DNA of 64,000 nt from Methylocella tundrae (lineage in GTDB: Bacteria > Pseudomonadota > Alphaproteobacteria > Rhizobiales > Beijerinckiaceae), in contig NZ_CP139089.1 in NCBI RefSeq assembly GCF_038024855.1, positions 1,240,001 through 1,304,000 of the forward strand. The letters run 5' to 3'. Positions 20,263 to 29,141 of the stretch are shown piece by piece. The position numbers and the translations under genes are program-made. The notes under the pieces were generated by a model. That model was not told where the DNA came from. It did not search any database and worked only from the letters and a program-made list of their open reading frames with translations. Position 1 is the first letter of the stretch, and each line of letters starts with the position of its first letter.

Positions 20263-20803
20263 GGTTCGAACGGACCCGTCGCGTTGAAGCAATGAGGAAA
20301 GACGGCGTATCGGAGAATCGGCGTATCGAGCCGGCCGTCGCGCCCAACGCTGCCGAGCAATGAGCGCCGGCGCAGGCTTTGCTGTTCCCGATGAGCCGAA
20401 CACAACGCGTGTTTCTCAAACAATATATCTTAAAACATGTCCAGTCTTGGCAAAAATCTGGAAAGAGCGGCGACAAGCGCCTGTTTTGTCGCGCGATTGT
20501 GGAGGCGCCCCGCAGGTTTGAAGGAGACGGAGGCCTGTCTCTTCTGCGTCCGCCGGCCGTCTCTGAGGCCGCGCCGGAACAACCGGGGCAGATACAACCA
20601 GACCCTCCGCCTCCAGCTCAGCCAGAACTGTTCGTCACGCAACTGTCACGAAAACGGGCGTTGATCATCTTCGCGGCCGCAAACCGGGCGGGTCCACGGG
20701 GATTAGTTTATGACGCCCGTGCGACATTCTTCGCAGCGGCCGCGCGCTGTAAAAGCCTGGGAGATTTCTTTAGCGACTCGCGCGGCGCGGCCGGTGGCGA
20801 GCG
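20263..20803. other. Intergenic region between rpoZ and rsh
   Basis: About 540 bases. A minus-strand frame at 20430-20642 reads as Arg/Trp-rich sequence from a TTG codon, but it has no ribosome site or family resemblance, so I do not call it a gene. The stretch near 20400-20460 is AT-richer and is a reasonable place for the rsh promoter. Confidence 0.4.
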
Positions 20804-21199
20804 CTACTCGCCTTCGTCCTCTGTCTCAGCCGGAGGCACGAGCCCTTCGAGGCCGCGCAGGAGATCTTCCTCGGTCATCCGGTCGAACTGAATGTCTCCG
20901 GCGGCGTCGGAGCGCGAGTCCTGCTGCGCCGACGACAGGGCGGGCACCGCCTCGAGTTCGGGCTCATCCACCTCAACATGCTTCTGCAGCGACTGGATGA
21001 GATCTTCCTTGAGATCGTCAGGCGTCAAAGTCGAATCGGCAATTTCGCGCAAAGACACGACGGGATTCTTGTCATTATCACGGTCTACCGTGATATGACT
21101 TCCAGCTGCGATCATGCGCGCCCGATGGCTCGCGAGGAGCACGAGCTCAAACCGGTTTTCGACCTTGTCGACGCAATCTTCAACGGTGACGCGGGCCAT
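20804..21199 (-). CDS. rpoZ: RNA polymerase omega subunit
   Basis: The 131-residue protein begins [20 protein letters not shown] and continues [14 protein letters not shown], the conserved omega core that clamps the C-terminal tail of beta prime. The second half is acidic ([20 protein letters not shown]), as in Rhizobiales. AAGGAG lies 11 bases before the ATG. It precedes rsh, an arrangement of interest because omega forms part of a ppGpp site in proteobacterial RNA polymerase. Confidence 0.95.
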   Translation of the reverse strand: MARVTVEDCVDKVENRFELVLLASHRARMIAAGSHITVDRDNDKNPVVSLREIADSTLTPDDLKEDLIQSLQKHVEVDEPELEAVPALSSAQQDSRSDAAGDIQFDRMTEEDLLRGLEGLVPPAETEDEGE

Positions 21200-21787
21200 A
21201 GAACGCTCGCTCCTTCGTTCGAGACAATTTGGGGATTAAAGTTGATCTATCCCCGAACGCGCACCGGTGGCAAGCGCAATCTTGATAGGACAACCTTAAG
21301 CGGAACAGGCGCGCTGGACGAAAGCCTCATTATGGGCCTTAAATAAAAATATTTTGTCGTTTAGGACGCGATTTGGTCATGATCGTGCGTATGCTTAAGC
21401 TCGGGCGACGAAATGATTAACAATGACCGTGCGTGACCATTGGAGTGTAGTGTTAACGCCCTATTTAGAGGTATAAACAAAGGGCGCGGCTCTCTTCGCC
21501 GGTGATTTTTTTCCTAAAAGCCGTTCAAAGAAGCCGATTTTTGCGCTTCATGCGCGAAATAGACCTACCGACAAATGGTCGAGGCGCTTAAGCGGCCCGT
21601 TAAGAAAATTCGGTCTGGGTTCATCAATTTTTATTAAATTTTGTGGGAACCCTTCACACGCCTCAATAATTGAATTACGCCTACTTAGGCGCGTATAAAA
21701 AAACGCCGAGCATTTTTGAATTTTGCCTCAGGATCTGAGTTCGAATGAGCGAAAAAACGGAACCCAATGATTTTGAAGAGTACACAT
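21200..21787. other. AT-rich divergent intergenic region
   Basis: About 590 bases between the divergent rpoZ and NYN-protein genes, clearly AT-richer than the rest of the window. It has A/T runs near 21340-21360 and 21620-21720 and an inverted pair CGCCCT (21457-21462)/AGGGCG (21481-21486) around a TATAAA-containing loop. Divergent promoters are expected here. I see no gene or tRNA. Confidence 0.45.
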
Positions 21788-22408
21788 ATGGCTGACCAGG
21801 AGCGAATAGCGCTTTTCATCGACGGCGCCAACCTATACGCGACGGCTAGAACGCTCGGATTTGATATCGATTACAAGCGTCTATTAAAGGAATTTCAAAG
21901 TAGAGGCAAACTGATCAGGGCTTTCTACTATACGGCTCTGGTTGAAGATCAGGAATATTCTTCCATTCGCCCGCTCGTTGATTGGCTGGATTATAATGGC
22001 TATTCCGTCGTGACGAAGCCAGCCAAAGAATTTGTGGACTCGCTTGGCCGCCGTAAGGTCAAGGGCAATATGGATATCGAACTCGCCGTCGACGCGATGG
22101 AGATGGCGGAGCATCTTGACCATATCGTGCTGTTTTCCGGCGACGGCGATTTCCGCTCCCTCGTTGAAGCCGTCCAGAGAAAAGGCGTGCGCGTCTCCGT
22201 CGTCTCGACGAATGCCACCCAGCCAGCGATGGTGGCGGACGAACTGCGCCGACAAGCGGATGAGTTTATCGACATCATCCATCTCGCCGCGAAAATCGGG
22301 CGTGATTCCGGCGAACGGGGCGAGCGGCAGCATAGGCCGGCTCAGGATCGCCGGACTGCGCCGGTCGAACAGTTCGATTCGGCACTGGCGGACGACCGTC
22401 TGGAGTGA
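21788..22408 (+). CDS. NYN-domain protein (LabA/DUF88 family)
   Basis: The 206-residue protein has the PIN-like NYN fold. The first acidic site is in ALFIDGANLYATARTLG, the second in KGNMDIELAVDAMEMAE and the third in VLFSGDGDFRSLVEAVQ, so the metal site looks complete and RNase activity is plausible. The ATG at 21788 follows GAAGAG at good spacing; the upstream ATG at 21767 does not. The C-terminal 25 residues are charged and low in complexity. It sits upstream of the uracil-DNA glycosylase gene with overlapping stop and start. In Rhizobiales this gene is usually found near rpoZ and rsh. Confidence 0.88.
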   Translation: MADQERIALFIDGANLYATARTLGFDIDYKRLLKEFQSRGKLIRAFYYTALVEDQEYSSIRPLVDWLDYNGYSVVTKPAKEFVDSLGRRKVKGNMDIELAVDAMEMAEHLDHIVLFSGDGDFRSLVEAVQRKGVRVSVVSTNATQPAMVADELRRQADEFIDIIHLAAKIGRDSGERGERQHRPAQDRRTAPVEQFDSALADDRLE

Positions 22409-23100
22409 GCGCGGACACTTCGGCTCTCCAATCGCCGTCGCGTCACGCCAGAAGCGAGCCAGGCCCCAATTGTCCCCGCTGTCCGCGCCTTGTCGCTTTC
22501 CGTCAGTCCGTCCGGGTCGCGGAGCCGACGTGGCATAACGCGCCGGTCGCCACCTTTGGCGATCCCATTGCGCGGGCGCTCATCGTCGGGCTGGCGCCCG
22601 GACTTAGAGGCGCCAACCGGACGGGACGTCCTTTCACCGGAGATTTCGCCGGCGATCTGCTTTACGCCACCCTGCTCGAATTTGGTTTCGCAGAAGGGAT
22701 TTATCGCGCCAGCGCAGACGACGGCCTGCGCCTCAGGGACTGCGCCATCAGCAACGCCGTACGTTGCGTGCCGCCCCAAAACAAGCCGACGACTCAGGAA
22801 ATCGCGGCCTGCCGGCCCTTTCTTAAGGCGACGATCGAGGATCGCCCCGAGCTTCGCGTTATCGTCGCGCTCGGCCGCGTGGCGCATGAGTCGGTCCTGC
22901 GCGCAGCGGGGATGAAATTATCCTCCTTCGCATTCGCGCATGGCGCGACGCATGATCTGTGGTGGCCGGAGGGCGCGCCGGTCCGTCTTTTCGACAGCTA
23001 TCATTGCTCGCGTTACAACACCAACACAGGCGTTTTGACGCCTTTGATGTTTCGCGAGGTCTTCGCGGCGGTGCGACGCCGGATCGACGAGTTGGGGTAG
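22405..23100 (+). CDS. Uracil-DNA glycosylase, family 5 (UDGb)
   Basis: The 231-residue protein removes uracil and other deaminated bases from DNA. The motif GLAPGLRGANRTGRPFTGD and the second motif DSYHCSRYNTNTG are those of family 5 (UDGb), which lacks the Asn or Asp water activator of family 1. Conserved cysteines at the N-terminus (CPRCPR) and in NAVRCVPPQ fit an iron-sulfur cluster. The start is a GTG that overlaps the TGA of the NYN gene, so translation is probably coupled. Confidence 0.9.
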   Translation: MSADTSALQSPSRHARSEPGPNCPRCPRLVAFRQSVRVAEPTWHNAPVATFGDPIARALIVGLAPGLRGANRTGRPFTGDFAGDLLYATLLEFGFAEGIYRASADDGLRLRDCAISNAVRCVPPQNKPTTQEIAACRPFLKATIEDRPELRVIVALGRVAHESVLRAAGMKLSSFAFAHGATHDLWWPEGAPVRLFDSYHCSRYNTNTGVLTPLMFREVFAAVRRRIDELG

Positions 23101-23106
23101 GCTTTC

Positions 23107-23139
23107 AAAAAAAGCGGCGCGGCTGCCCTCAGGCCGCTT
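23107..23139 (-). terminator. Intrinsic terminator of the Pls-like gene
   Basis: AAGCGGC within the last codons of the Pls-like gene pairs with GCCGCTT, and the minus strand then runs into seven T. The stem includes the stop-codon region. On the plus strand the same stem could weakly terminate the glycosylase transcript. Confidence 0.75.
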
Positions 23140-26100
23140 CTTTCTCAATCAGAATCTCGGAGGACGCCTTCGGCTCGGCGGGTGCGCCCACCCACTCCGA
23201 ATGCGGCGGGATTTGTTCGCCCTTCATCACCAAGGTCAGAGGCCCAAGCCTGGCGTAATCTGCGACATAGGTATCGTAAAGAACCGTCGAGCCAGCGCCG
23301 ACCGTGACTCCGGCGCCTATGACGACGCGGCCGACTTTCATCACGCGGTCTTCGTAAAGATGCGTCTGCAAAGCCGATATCGCATTCAGCGAGGCGAAGT
23401 CGCCGACGCTGACGCAGTCGAATTCGGTGATGTCGGTCATGTCCATGTAGACGCCCCGCCCGAATTTCGAGCCAAACAGGCGCATCATCCAGGGCAGGAA
23501 AGGCGTGCCGCGCAAATGGTCGAGCAGCACCTTGCCGGCCATGCCCCAATAGATCACGGCGACGGCCTCGGTGCGCATCGCCCACCAGGACCACATCGGC
23601 CGCACCATCGGTTCATAGCGTCCCATGGTGAGCCATTTCAGCACGATGACGACAATCGTCAGGGCGAGGCAGATGGCGATTGAAGACACGGTGAACTGGA
23701 GGAGCACAAGAGCGTAATCGCCATCGAGCACGCTGGCGCTGAACCATTCGACCGCCCAGGTGCCGAAGGTAATGAACAGCATGGTCGGCATGGAGATCGT
23801 GACGGCCTCGAAACAGGCGCGCAGGAATTTCTTCCAGGGCGGCGCTTCATAGGTCCAATTCGATCCGCCGGCGTCGAATTTCTGGCGGACGGGCAGTTTG
23901 ATCGGCGGCGAACCGAACCAGGTGTCGCCTTCATTCATCAGATGGTTGGCGGGCGGTTTCGATTTGATGCCGATGAGAGCGTTGGCCGGAATGTCGCTGC
24001 CTGTCGGCACCACCGCGCTATTGCCGACGAAAACCCGCGGCCCTGTCCTGACGCGACGCAGGAACATCCAGCCATTGCGGATTTCCTCATCGCCGAGCAC
24101 GACTTCATCGGCGATGAAGTTTTTCTCGCCGATCTCGACGAGATCATAACGGCCGGAGAGATTGGTCGAGATCTCGGCGTCCTTGCCGATTTTGGCGCCC
24201 ATCAGACGATACCAGGCGCGCATATAGACCGTGGCGTAAAGCGAGGACAACGTCTCGAGCGTGATCTCGGTCGCGAAGGTGACGGCCCATTTGCGCAGAT
24301 AGAACCAGGAATGGACGGAATAGCGCCCTTCCCGCACGCGCGGCAGAATGATCCAGCGGCAGGCCGCGATGAAGCCGACCGTGACGAGGACCATCACGAA
24401 TGCGGTCGGCCAGGCCATGATCGGAATCGAGGCCATATAAAGCGTGCGGTCGATGTCGGCGATGCCGACCATATCGTCGATTCTGTCGAATACCCAGAAA
24501 GCCGGAAAAATCGGCAGCAGACCGAGCGGCGGAATGGCGAGGAGCAAAATGAGGTAAACGCCCGCCATGATGAATTTGCGCGGTTTGGACGCCGTCGAAG
24601 GCGCGTCAAGTTCGGTCCGGTCGACGACGCCAATCTTGCGCGCGGGCGAGCCGTCCCAGCTTTCCCAGGCGCCGATGCGACCGCCCGAACCCACAGATGT
24701 CAAATCGCCGATTTCCGCGCCTGCGCCGATGACGACGTCTTCTTCGATCACGCAGGACGAGCCGATATAAGCTTCATCGCCGATCGTGATCGCGCCGATG
24801 ACGAGTTCATTGCCCTCGACGCGGGCGTTGGCGAGATTGGCGATCGAGCCGATGCTCGCGCCGGCGCCGAACGAGACAAGGTCGATCGCGCCGGCGTCGA
24901 CCTCGCCGATCATCGCGTCTTTACCGACCTTGGCGCCGAGCGCGCGCAAATAGAAGCGCATGAAAGGCGAGCCCTGGAACCATTTGATATGGATCAGGCC
25001 CATAAAGCGCCGGGCGAGCCACCAGCGATAGTAATAGACGCCCCATAATGGATAGCGCCCCGGCCGGGTGCGCCCGATGATGAGCCATTTCGCGGCGATG
25101 ACGATCGCGACCGTCGCAATGTTAATGCACATATAGACGGTGACGAGCGAGATGATTTCCTCGGCCAGCGTGGCGTCGGCGCCGGTCAGCAGCATGTAGC
25201 TGACGAAAACGCCGAGCCATTGCACGGTGACAAGCCCAAGGATGACCGGCAGGGCGACGGCCTGCGCGAGCCCGCAGAGGAAGCGTCGCAGCAGGGGCGG
25301 CGGAGAAAAGCCGAGATCTTCGGGCCCCGCGAGATGCGCCCATTTGCTGTCGAGCAGTTCGCCGATCGCGCGCAGCGAGCGCGCCGAATAGACATCCTGC
25401 AAGGTGATGCGGGCGAGCGCCGGCGTCTTGCGGACGATTGAGATGAATCGCGCCGCCAGCAGCGAATGGCCGCCGAGATCGGTGAAGAAATCAGCGTCGA
25501 AAGGAATCGCCTGCGGCGGCAGCACGTCTTTGGCGGCGGCGAGAAGGCTCGCTTCCGTTGGCGTGCGCGGATCTTCCTGAGCGTCGCCGCCGTCGGTTTC
25601 GGACAGGGCAATAAGCTTCAAGGCCTTGCGGTCGACCTTGCCAGAGGACAGCTTCGGCACTGTCTCGATCGTCTCGAAGCGCGAGGGCACCATATAGGCC
25701 GGCAGGCTCGCGCGCAGCGCGCTGCGCAAAACGCGCGTTTCGAGTACCTCGCCCTGCACGGGCACGACAAAGGCCACGAGCTGTTCGATGCCGTGATCGC
25801 TGCGCAACACAACGGCGGCGTGCGCGACGCCCTCAATGTCGCCGAGCTTGGCCTCGATCTCGCCGAGTTCGACGCGGAAACCGCGCACCTTGACCTGATC
25901 GTCGATGCGGCCGCGAAACAGAAGTTCGCCGTTCTCGTCGATCGCCACGGCGTCGCCGGAGCGATAGAGCACGGGATCGTCCGCCTCGGTGGTGAAAGGA
26001 TTGGCGATGAATTTGTCGGCCGTCAGCTCGGGACGCCGAAGATAGCCCCTCGCGACGCCCGGACCGCCAATAAGGAGTTCGCCTTCGACGCCCGGCTCCA

Positions 26101-27214
26101 GCAGATTCAGCTGATCATTGACGACATAGCACGAGTAATTCGGGATCGGCCGCCCGATGGTGACAGGCGTCCCCGGCGTCACTTCGGCCACTGTCGCGAC
26201 AACCGTCGCCTCGGTCGGACCATAGGAATTGAAAATCCGGCGCCCTGGCCTGCACCAGCGGTTGGCGACCGCCGGAGGACAGGCCTCTCCGCCAAGAATG
26301 ATGATGCGCAAGGTGGAGACGTCGCGGGGCAAAAGGGCCAGAAGAGTCGGCACCGTGTCGAGCGCCGTGACGCCATTCGCTTCCATAATCTCGGGCAATT
26401 TTTCCGCTTCGCCCAAAACCTCGGGCGTCGCCACAAAGAGGCTCGCTCCGACGAGATAAGGAACCCAGATCTCTTCCATCGACAGGTCGAAGGCGACCGA
26501 GGCGCCCTGAAAGACGACATCGCTGGCGCTGAGGCCGTAAACCTCGTTGGCGGCGCGCAAATAGTGACAGATATTGCGCCCCGAGATGACGATCCCTTTC
26601 GGCGTTCCCGTCGAGCCCGAGGTATATATGAGGTAGGCGGGCGAATCGGGCGTCGCGCCGAGCGCGCGGGCGTCGACCCTCTTCGCATCGGAAGGATCAA
26701 TAAGATCGCGAAACGTCCAGCTCGGACATGGCATGCGCTCGCCGAGCTTTTCGGCGAAATCCGGCGAGGTGACGATGGCTTTCGCTTCGGCGTCGTCAAG
26801 ACAGACGGCGATTCGTTCGACGGGCGCGTCGCCGTCGAATGGCAGCCACGCCGCCCCGACCTTGGCGATGGCGAGCTGACCGATCAGAAGATCGGGGCCT
26901 CGCGCCATCCAGAGGCCCGCCACATCGCCCGGGCGCAACCCTTTGCGGACAAGCCCGCGGGCGATGGCCTCCGCTTTGGCGTCGACTTCGCCATAAGAGA
27001 GTTTGCCGTCACGGGTCACCAGTGCGACGGCGTCCGGATCAGCCGCCACCGTTGCGGCGAAGATTTCACTCAGCAATTCGTCGCGAATCAGGTGAGGCGC
27101 CTGCGGGCCGCGCAGGACGGAGCGCCAGCCTAGCTCTTCGAGGCTCTCACTGCGAGGAAAGAGGGCCTTCGCGGTCGCCGCGCCAAGCGACATCTTCGAT
27201 CCTGTTTCAGTCAT
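23129..27214 (-). CDS. Pls/PosA-like one-module peptide synthetase, membrane-bound
   Basis: The 1361-residue protein has the layout of epsilon-poly-L-lysine synthetase. The adenylation domain (about residues 20-560) shows LIYTSGSTGTPKG, NSYGPTEATVV, LYRSGDAVAI and SSGKVDRKAL. A carrier domain has its phosphopantetheine serine in LGGHSLLAARF near residue 584. Six membrane segments follow in three pairs (about 655-710, 875-960, 1135-1200), each pair before a soluble left-handed-beta-helix-like domain that would join monomers. There is no condensation or thioesterase domain. My manual pocket read is D-L-E-D-I-G-S-V-V-K, with acidic residues 239 and 278 that suit a basic amino acid. Start: ATG with GGAAGAG 10 bases upstream. 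Product not proven. Confidence 0.85.
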   Translation of the reverse strand: MTETGSKMSLGAATAKALFPRSESLEELGWRSVLRGPQAPHLIRDELLSEIFAATVAADPDAVALVTRDGKLSYGEVDAKAEAIARGLVRKGLRPGDVAGLWMARGPDLLIGQLAIAKVGAAWLPFDGDAPVERIAVCLDDAEAKAIVTSPDFAEKLGERMPCPSWTFRDLIDPSDAKRVDARALGATPDSPAYLIYTSGSTGTPKGIVISGRNICHYLRAANEVYGLSASDVVFQGASVAFDLSMEEIWVPYLVGASLFVATPEVLGEAEKLPEIMEANGVTALDTVPTLLALLPRDVSTLRIIILGGEACPPAVANRWCRPGRRIFNSYGPTEATVVATVAEVTPGTPVTIGRPIPNYSCYVVNDQLNLLEPGVEGELLIGGPGVARGYLRRPELTADKFIANPFTTEADDPVLYRSGDAVAIDENGELLFRGRIDDQVKVRGFRVELGEIEAKLGDIEGVAHAAVVLRSDHGIEQLVAFVVPVQGEVLETRVLRSALRASLPAYMVPSRFETIETVPKLSSGKVDRKALKLIALSETDGGDAQEDPRTPTEASLLAAAKDVLPPQAIPFDADFFTDLGGHSLLAARFISIVRKTPALARITLQDVYSARSLRAIGELLDSKWAHLAGPEDLGFSPPPLLRRFLCGLAQAVALPVILGLVTVQWLGVFVSYMLLTGADATLAEEIISLVTVYMCINIATVAIVIAAKWLIIGRTRPGRYPLWGVYYYRWWLARRFMGLIHIKWFQGSPFMRFYLRALGAKVGKDAMIGEVDAGAIDLVSFGAGASIGSIANLANARVEGNELVIGAITIGDEAYIGSSCVIEEDVVIGAGAEIGDLTSVGSGGRIGAWESWDGSPARKIGVVDRTELDAPSTASKPRKFIMAGVYLILLLAIPPLGLLPIFPAFWVFDRIDDMVGIADIDRTLYMASIPIMAWPTAFVMVLVTVGFIAACRWIILPRVREGRYSVHSWFYLRKWAVTFATEITLETLSSLYATVYMRAWYRLMGAKIGKDAEISTNLSGRYDLVEIGEKNFIADEVVLGDEEIRNGWMFLRRVRTGPRVFVGNSAVVPTGSDIPANALIGIKSKPPANHLMNEGDTWFGSPPIKLPVRQKFDAGGSNWTYEAPPWKKFLRACFEAVTISMPTMLFITFGTWAVEWFSASVLDGDYALVLLQFTVSSIAICLALTIVVIVLKWLTMGRYEPMVRPMWSWWAMRTEAVAVIYWGMAGKVLLDHLRGTPFLPWMMRLFGSKFGRGVYMDMTDITEFDCVSVGDFASLNAISALQTHLYEDRVMKVGRVVIGAGVTVGAGSTVLYDTYVADYARLGPLTLVMKGEQIPPHSEWVGAPAEPKASSEILIEKEAA

Positions 27215-27468
27215 TGCGCCGGAACTCTTCCATGGCATTTAAAAGTGAAGCAGTTCCAAATTTCGATTGCGCATATTGTGCATTGAAACGCTGGCGACGC
27301 CGGACAGGCGGTGCTCCCTCGATCGCGCGACGCCGCCGGTTTCCAGGCAGGCTCGCGCTTCGAGTTGTTGTACTCCTAATGTGAGAGTCTAGCCTGAATG
27401 AGGCATGAACGGCAAACGTCCAGTTCTCCAAGCGTCAGCGTAACGGGCGGCGGCGGCGCGCCCGCCTC

Positions 27469-28317
27469 TTAGTCCTTGCCGAGAGCGGCGATGTCGGGGG
27501 CCGCCGGATTTTTCATGCCGACGATATGATAGCCCGCGTCGACGTGGAGAATCTCGCCGGTGACGCCACGCGCCATTGGCGACAGCAAAAAGACGGCGCT
27601 TTCGCCGACTTCTTCAATGGTTACAGAGCGCCGGAGCGGAGCGTTATATTCGTTCCATTTCAGGATATAGCGGAAATCGCCGATCCCCGAGGCCGCGAGC
27701 GTTTTGATGGGACCGGCCGAAATGGCGTTGATGCGGATATTCTTCTCGCCGAGGTCGGCGGCGAGGTAACGCACGCTCGCCTCGAGGGCCGCCTTCGCGA
27801 CGCCCATCACATTATAATGGGGCATCCATTTTTCGGCGCCGTAATAGGTCAAGGTCAGCATCGAGCCGCCATGCGCCATGAGCTTTTCGGCGCGTTGCGC
27901 CACGGCTGTAAAGGAGTAGCAGGAGATCAACAGGGAGTTGCTGAAATTTTCGGCCGTGGTGTCGACGTAGCGGCCGGTCAACTGATCCTTGTCGGAAAAG
28001 GCGACGCAATGGACGATGAAATCAAGGCTTCCCCAACTCCGCTCGATTTCCGCGAAGGCCGCGTCGAGCGTCGCGGCGTCAGTGACGTCGCAATGGCCAA
28101 GCACAATGCCGCCCAACTCGGCCGCGAGGGGCCGGACTCTCTTTTCCAGTGATTCTCCCTGGAAGGTGAAGGCAAGTTCCGCGCCGGCCTCATAGGCCGC
28201 CTTGGCGATGCCCCAGGCGATTGAGCGATTGTTGGCGAGCCCAAGTACCAAGCCGCGTTTGCCCGCCAGAATGCCGGATCGCGTCACAGCATGGGTCAAT
28301 GCTTCCGGTTGCGTCAT
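27469..28317 (-). CDS. fabI: Enoyl-ACP reductase (NADH)
   Basis: The 282-residue short-chain dehydrogenase carries out the last reduction in fatty-acid elongation. The N-terminal cofactor motif is GLVLGLANNRSIAWGIAKA, followed by LGHCDVTDAATLDAAFAEIE. The catalytic pair is Tyr-x6-Lys in YNVMGVAKAAL, and NAISAGPIKTLAASGI is the substrate-loop signature. It lies upstream of the Pls-like gene with a 250-base gap, so a shared transcript is possible but not shown. Confidence 0.94.
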   Translation of the reverse strand: MTQPEALTHAVTRSGILAGKRGLVLGLANNRSIAWGIAKAAYEAGAELAFTFQGESLEKRVRPLAAELGGIVLGHCDVTDAATLDAAFAEIERSWGSLDFIVHCVAFSDKDQLTGRYVDTTAENFSNSLLISCYSFTAVAQRAEKLMAHGGSMLTLTYYGAEKWMPHYNVMGVAKAALEASVRYLAADLGEKNIRINAISAGPIKTLAASGIGDFRYILKWNEYNAPLRRSVTIEEVGESAVFLLSPMARGVTGEILHVDAGYHIVGMKNPAAPDIAALGKD

Positions 28318-28354
28318 TCTCGATCCGGATGTGATAATGAGGAATGCGATCGAT

Positions 28355-28380
28355 GGAACGGCCGCTGTGTCAGCCGCGTT
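28355..28380 (+). promoter_or_regulatory. Possible EcfG-type promoter
   Basis: GGAAC at 28355-28359 and CGTT at 28377-28380 are 17 bases apart, the spacing of alphaproteobacterial general-stress (EcfG) promoters. It points at the sigma/anti-sigma pair, 145 bases upstream of the sigma start. A short motif like this can occur by chance. Confidence 0.35.
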
Positions 28381-28525
28381 TAAGGACTATCCTTCTTGAA
28401 AGCAAGGTTCGCGAACGCGGAAGTTGCTGAAGCTCGCGGTTGGACAATCAAAATTTATTTCGTCCATAGCCAGAAAGCGCGACCGGCATTAGTATTTGTG
28501 TGATGGGAGAAGAGTCGGAAGCGCC

Positions 28526-29128
28526 ATGTTGGCGTGGGCTATGGAGCGCGAAGTGGGTTTGCGAGAGGATCTGAATTTGCTTGCGCCGCGGCTGCGCCGC
28601 TATGCGCGAGCCCTCGTCGCCGGACATCCAGGTCCAAACGAGATCGCCGACGCCTTCGTCGGCAGCGTCTTGCGGCGGGCGCTGGACGCAGGGTTGTCGC
28701 AAACTGCGCCGGACGCGGATCTTTTGGCCTATTCCATTCTGGTCGACACGCATCGCGAGCATCATCGCGTCGCGGGCCCCGGAGCCCCGAGTTTCGGCGC
28801 TCCGGCCCATGGCTCCAGCGCCCTCATCAAGACAGGCGGTTCGTACGCGACTGATCTGCATGCGCCCGATAAGCTCGCCAACGTTTTCATCTCAAACGAC
28901 AATCTTTCCAGCGCGCTGTCGGCGCTGAAGCTGGAGGAGCGGGAAGCGCTGCTGCTCGTCAGCCTTGAAGGCTTCACCTATGCCGAGGTGGCGCGAATTC
29001 TGAAAATCTCCCGCCCCATTTTGATCGCGCGTCTTTCGAGGGCCCGCGAAAGACTGCCGAAAAACCTGCAGGGACGCCTTCCCGCCCGGGCCAAACCCCG
29101 CCCGACCCATCTGCGGGTGGTCAAATAG
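28526..29128 (+). CDS. ECF-type sigma factor
   Basis: The 200-residue protein has a weak sigma region 2 (LREDLNLLAPRLRRYARALV and LLAYSILVDTHREHHR) and a clear region 4 helix-turn-helix with LEEREALLLVSLEGFTYAEV and ARILKISRPILIARLSRARE. The ATG at 28526 follows GGAAG closely; another ATG lies five codons further on. The anti-sigma gene begins 13 bases after its stop, a typical pair. A long linker between the regions includes a Gly/Ala/Pro-rich stretch. The regulon is unknown. Confidence 0.8.
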   Translation: MLAWAMEREVGLREDLNLLAPRLRRYARALVAGHPGPNEIADAFVGSVLRRALDAGLSQTAPDADLLAYSILVDTHREHHRVAGPGAPSFGAPAHGSSALIKTGGSYATDLHAPDKLANVFISNDNLSSALSALKLEEREALLLVSLEGFTYAEVARILKISRPILIARLSRARERLPKNLQGRLPARAKPRPTHLRVVK

Positions 29129-29141
29129 AAGGCGCCCTGGC

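Noticed and set aside
20430..20642. A 70-codon minus-strand frame between rpoZ and rsh
   Set aside because: It starts with TTG, has no ribosome site, and is mostly Arg/Trp/Leu of the kind random GC-rich DNA gives.
25466..27133. A 555-codon plus-strand frame opposite the adenylation domain
   Set aside because: Antisense shadow of the Pls-like gene, rich in Arg/Asp/Gly and without any motif or ribosome site.
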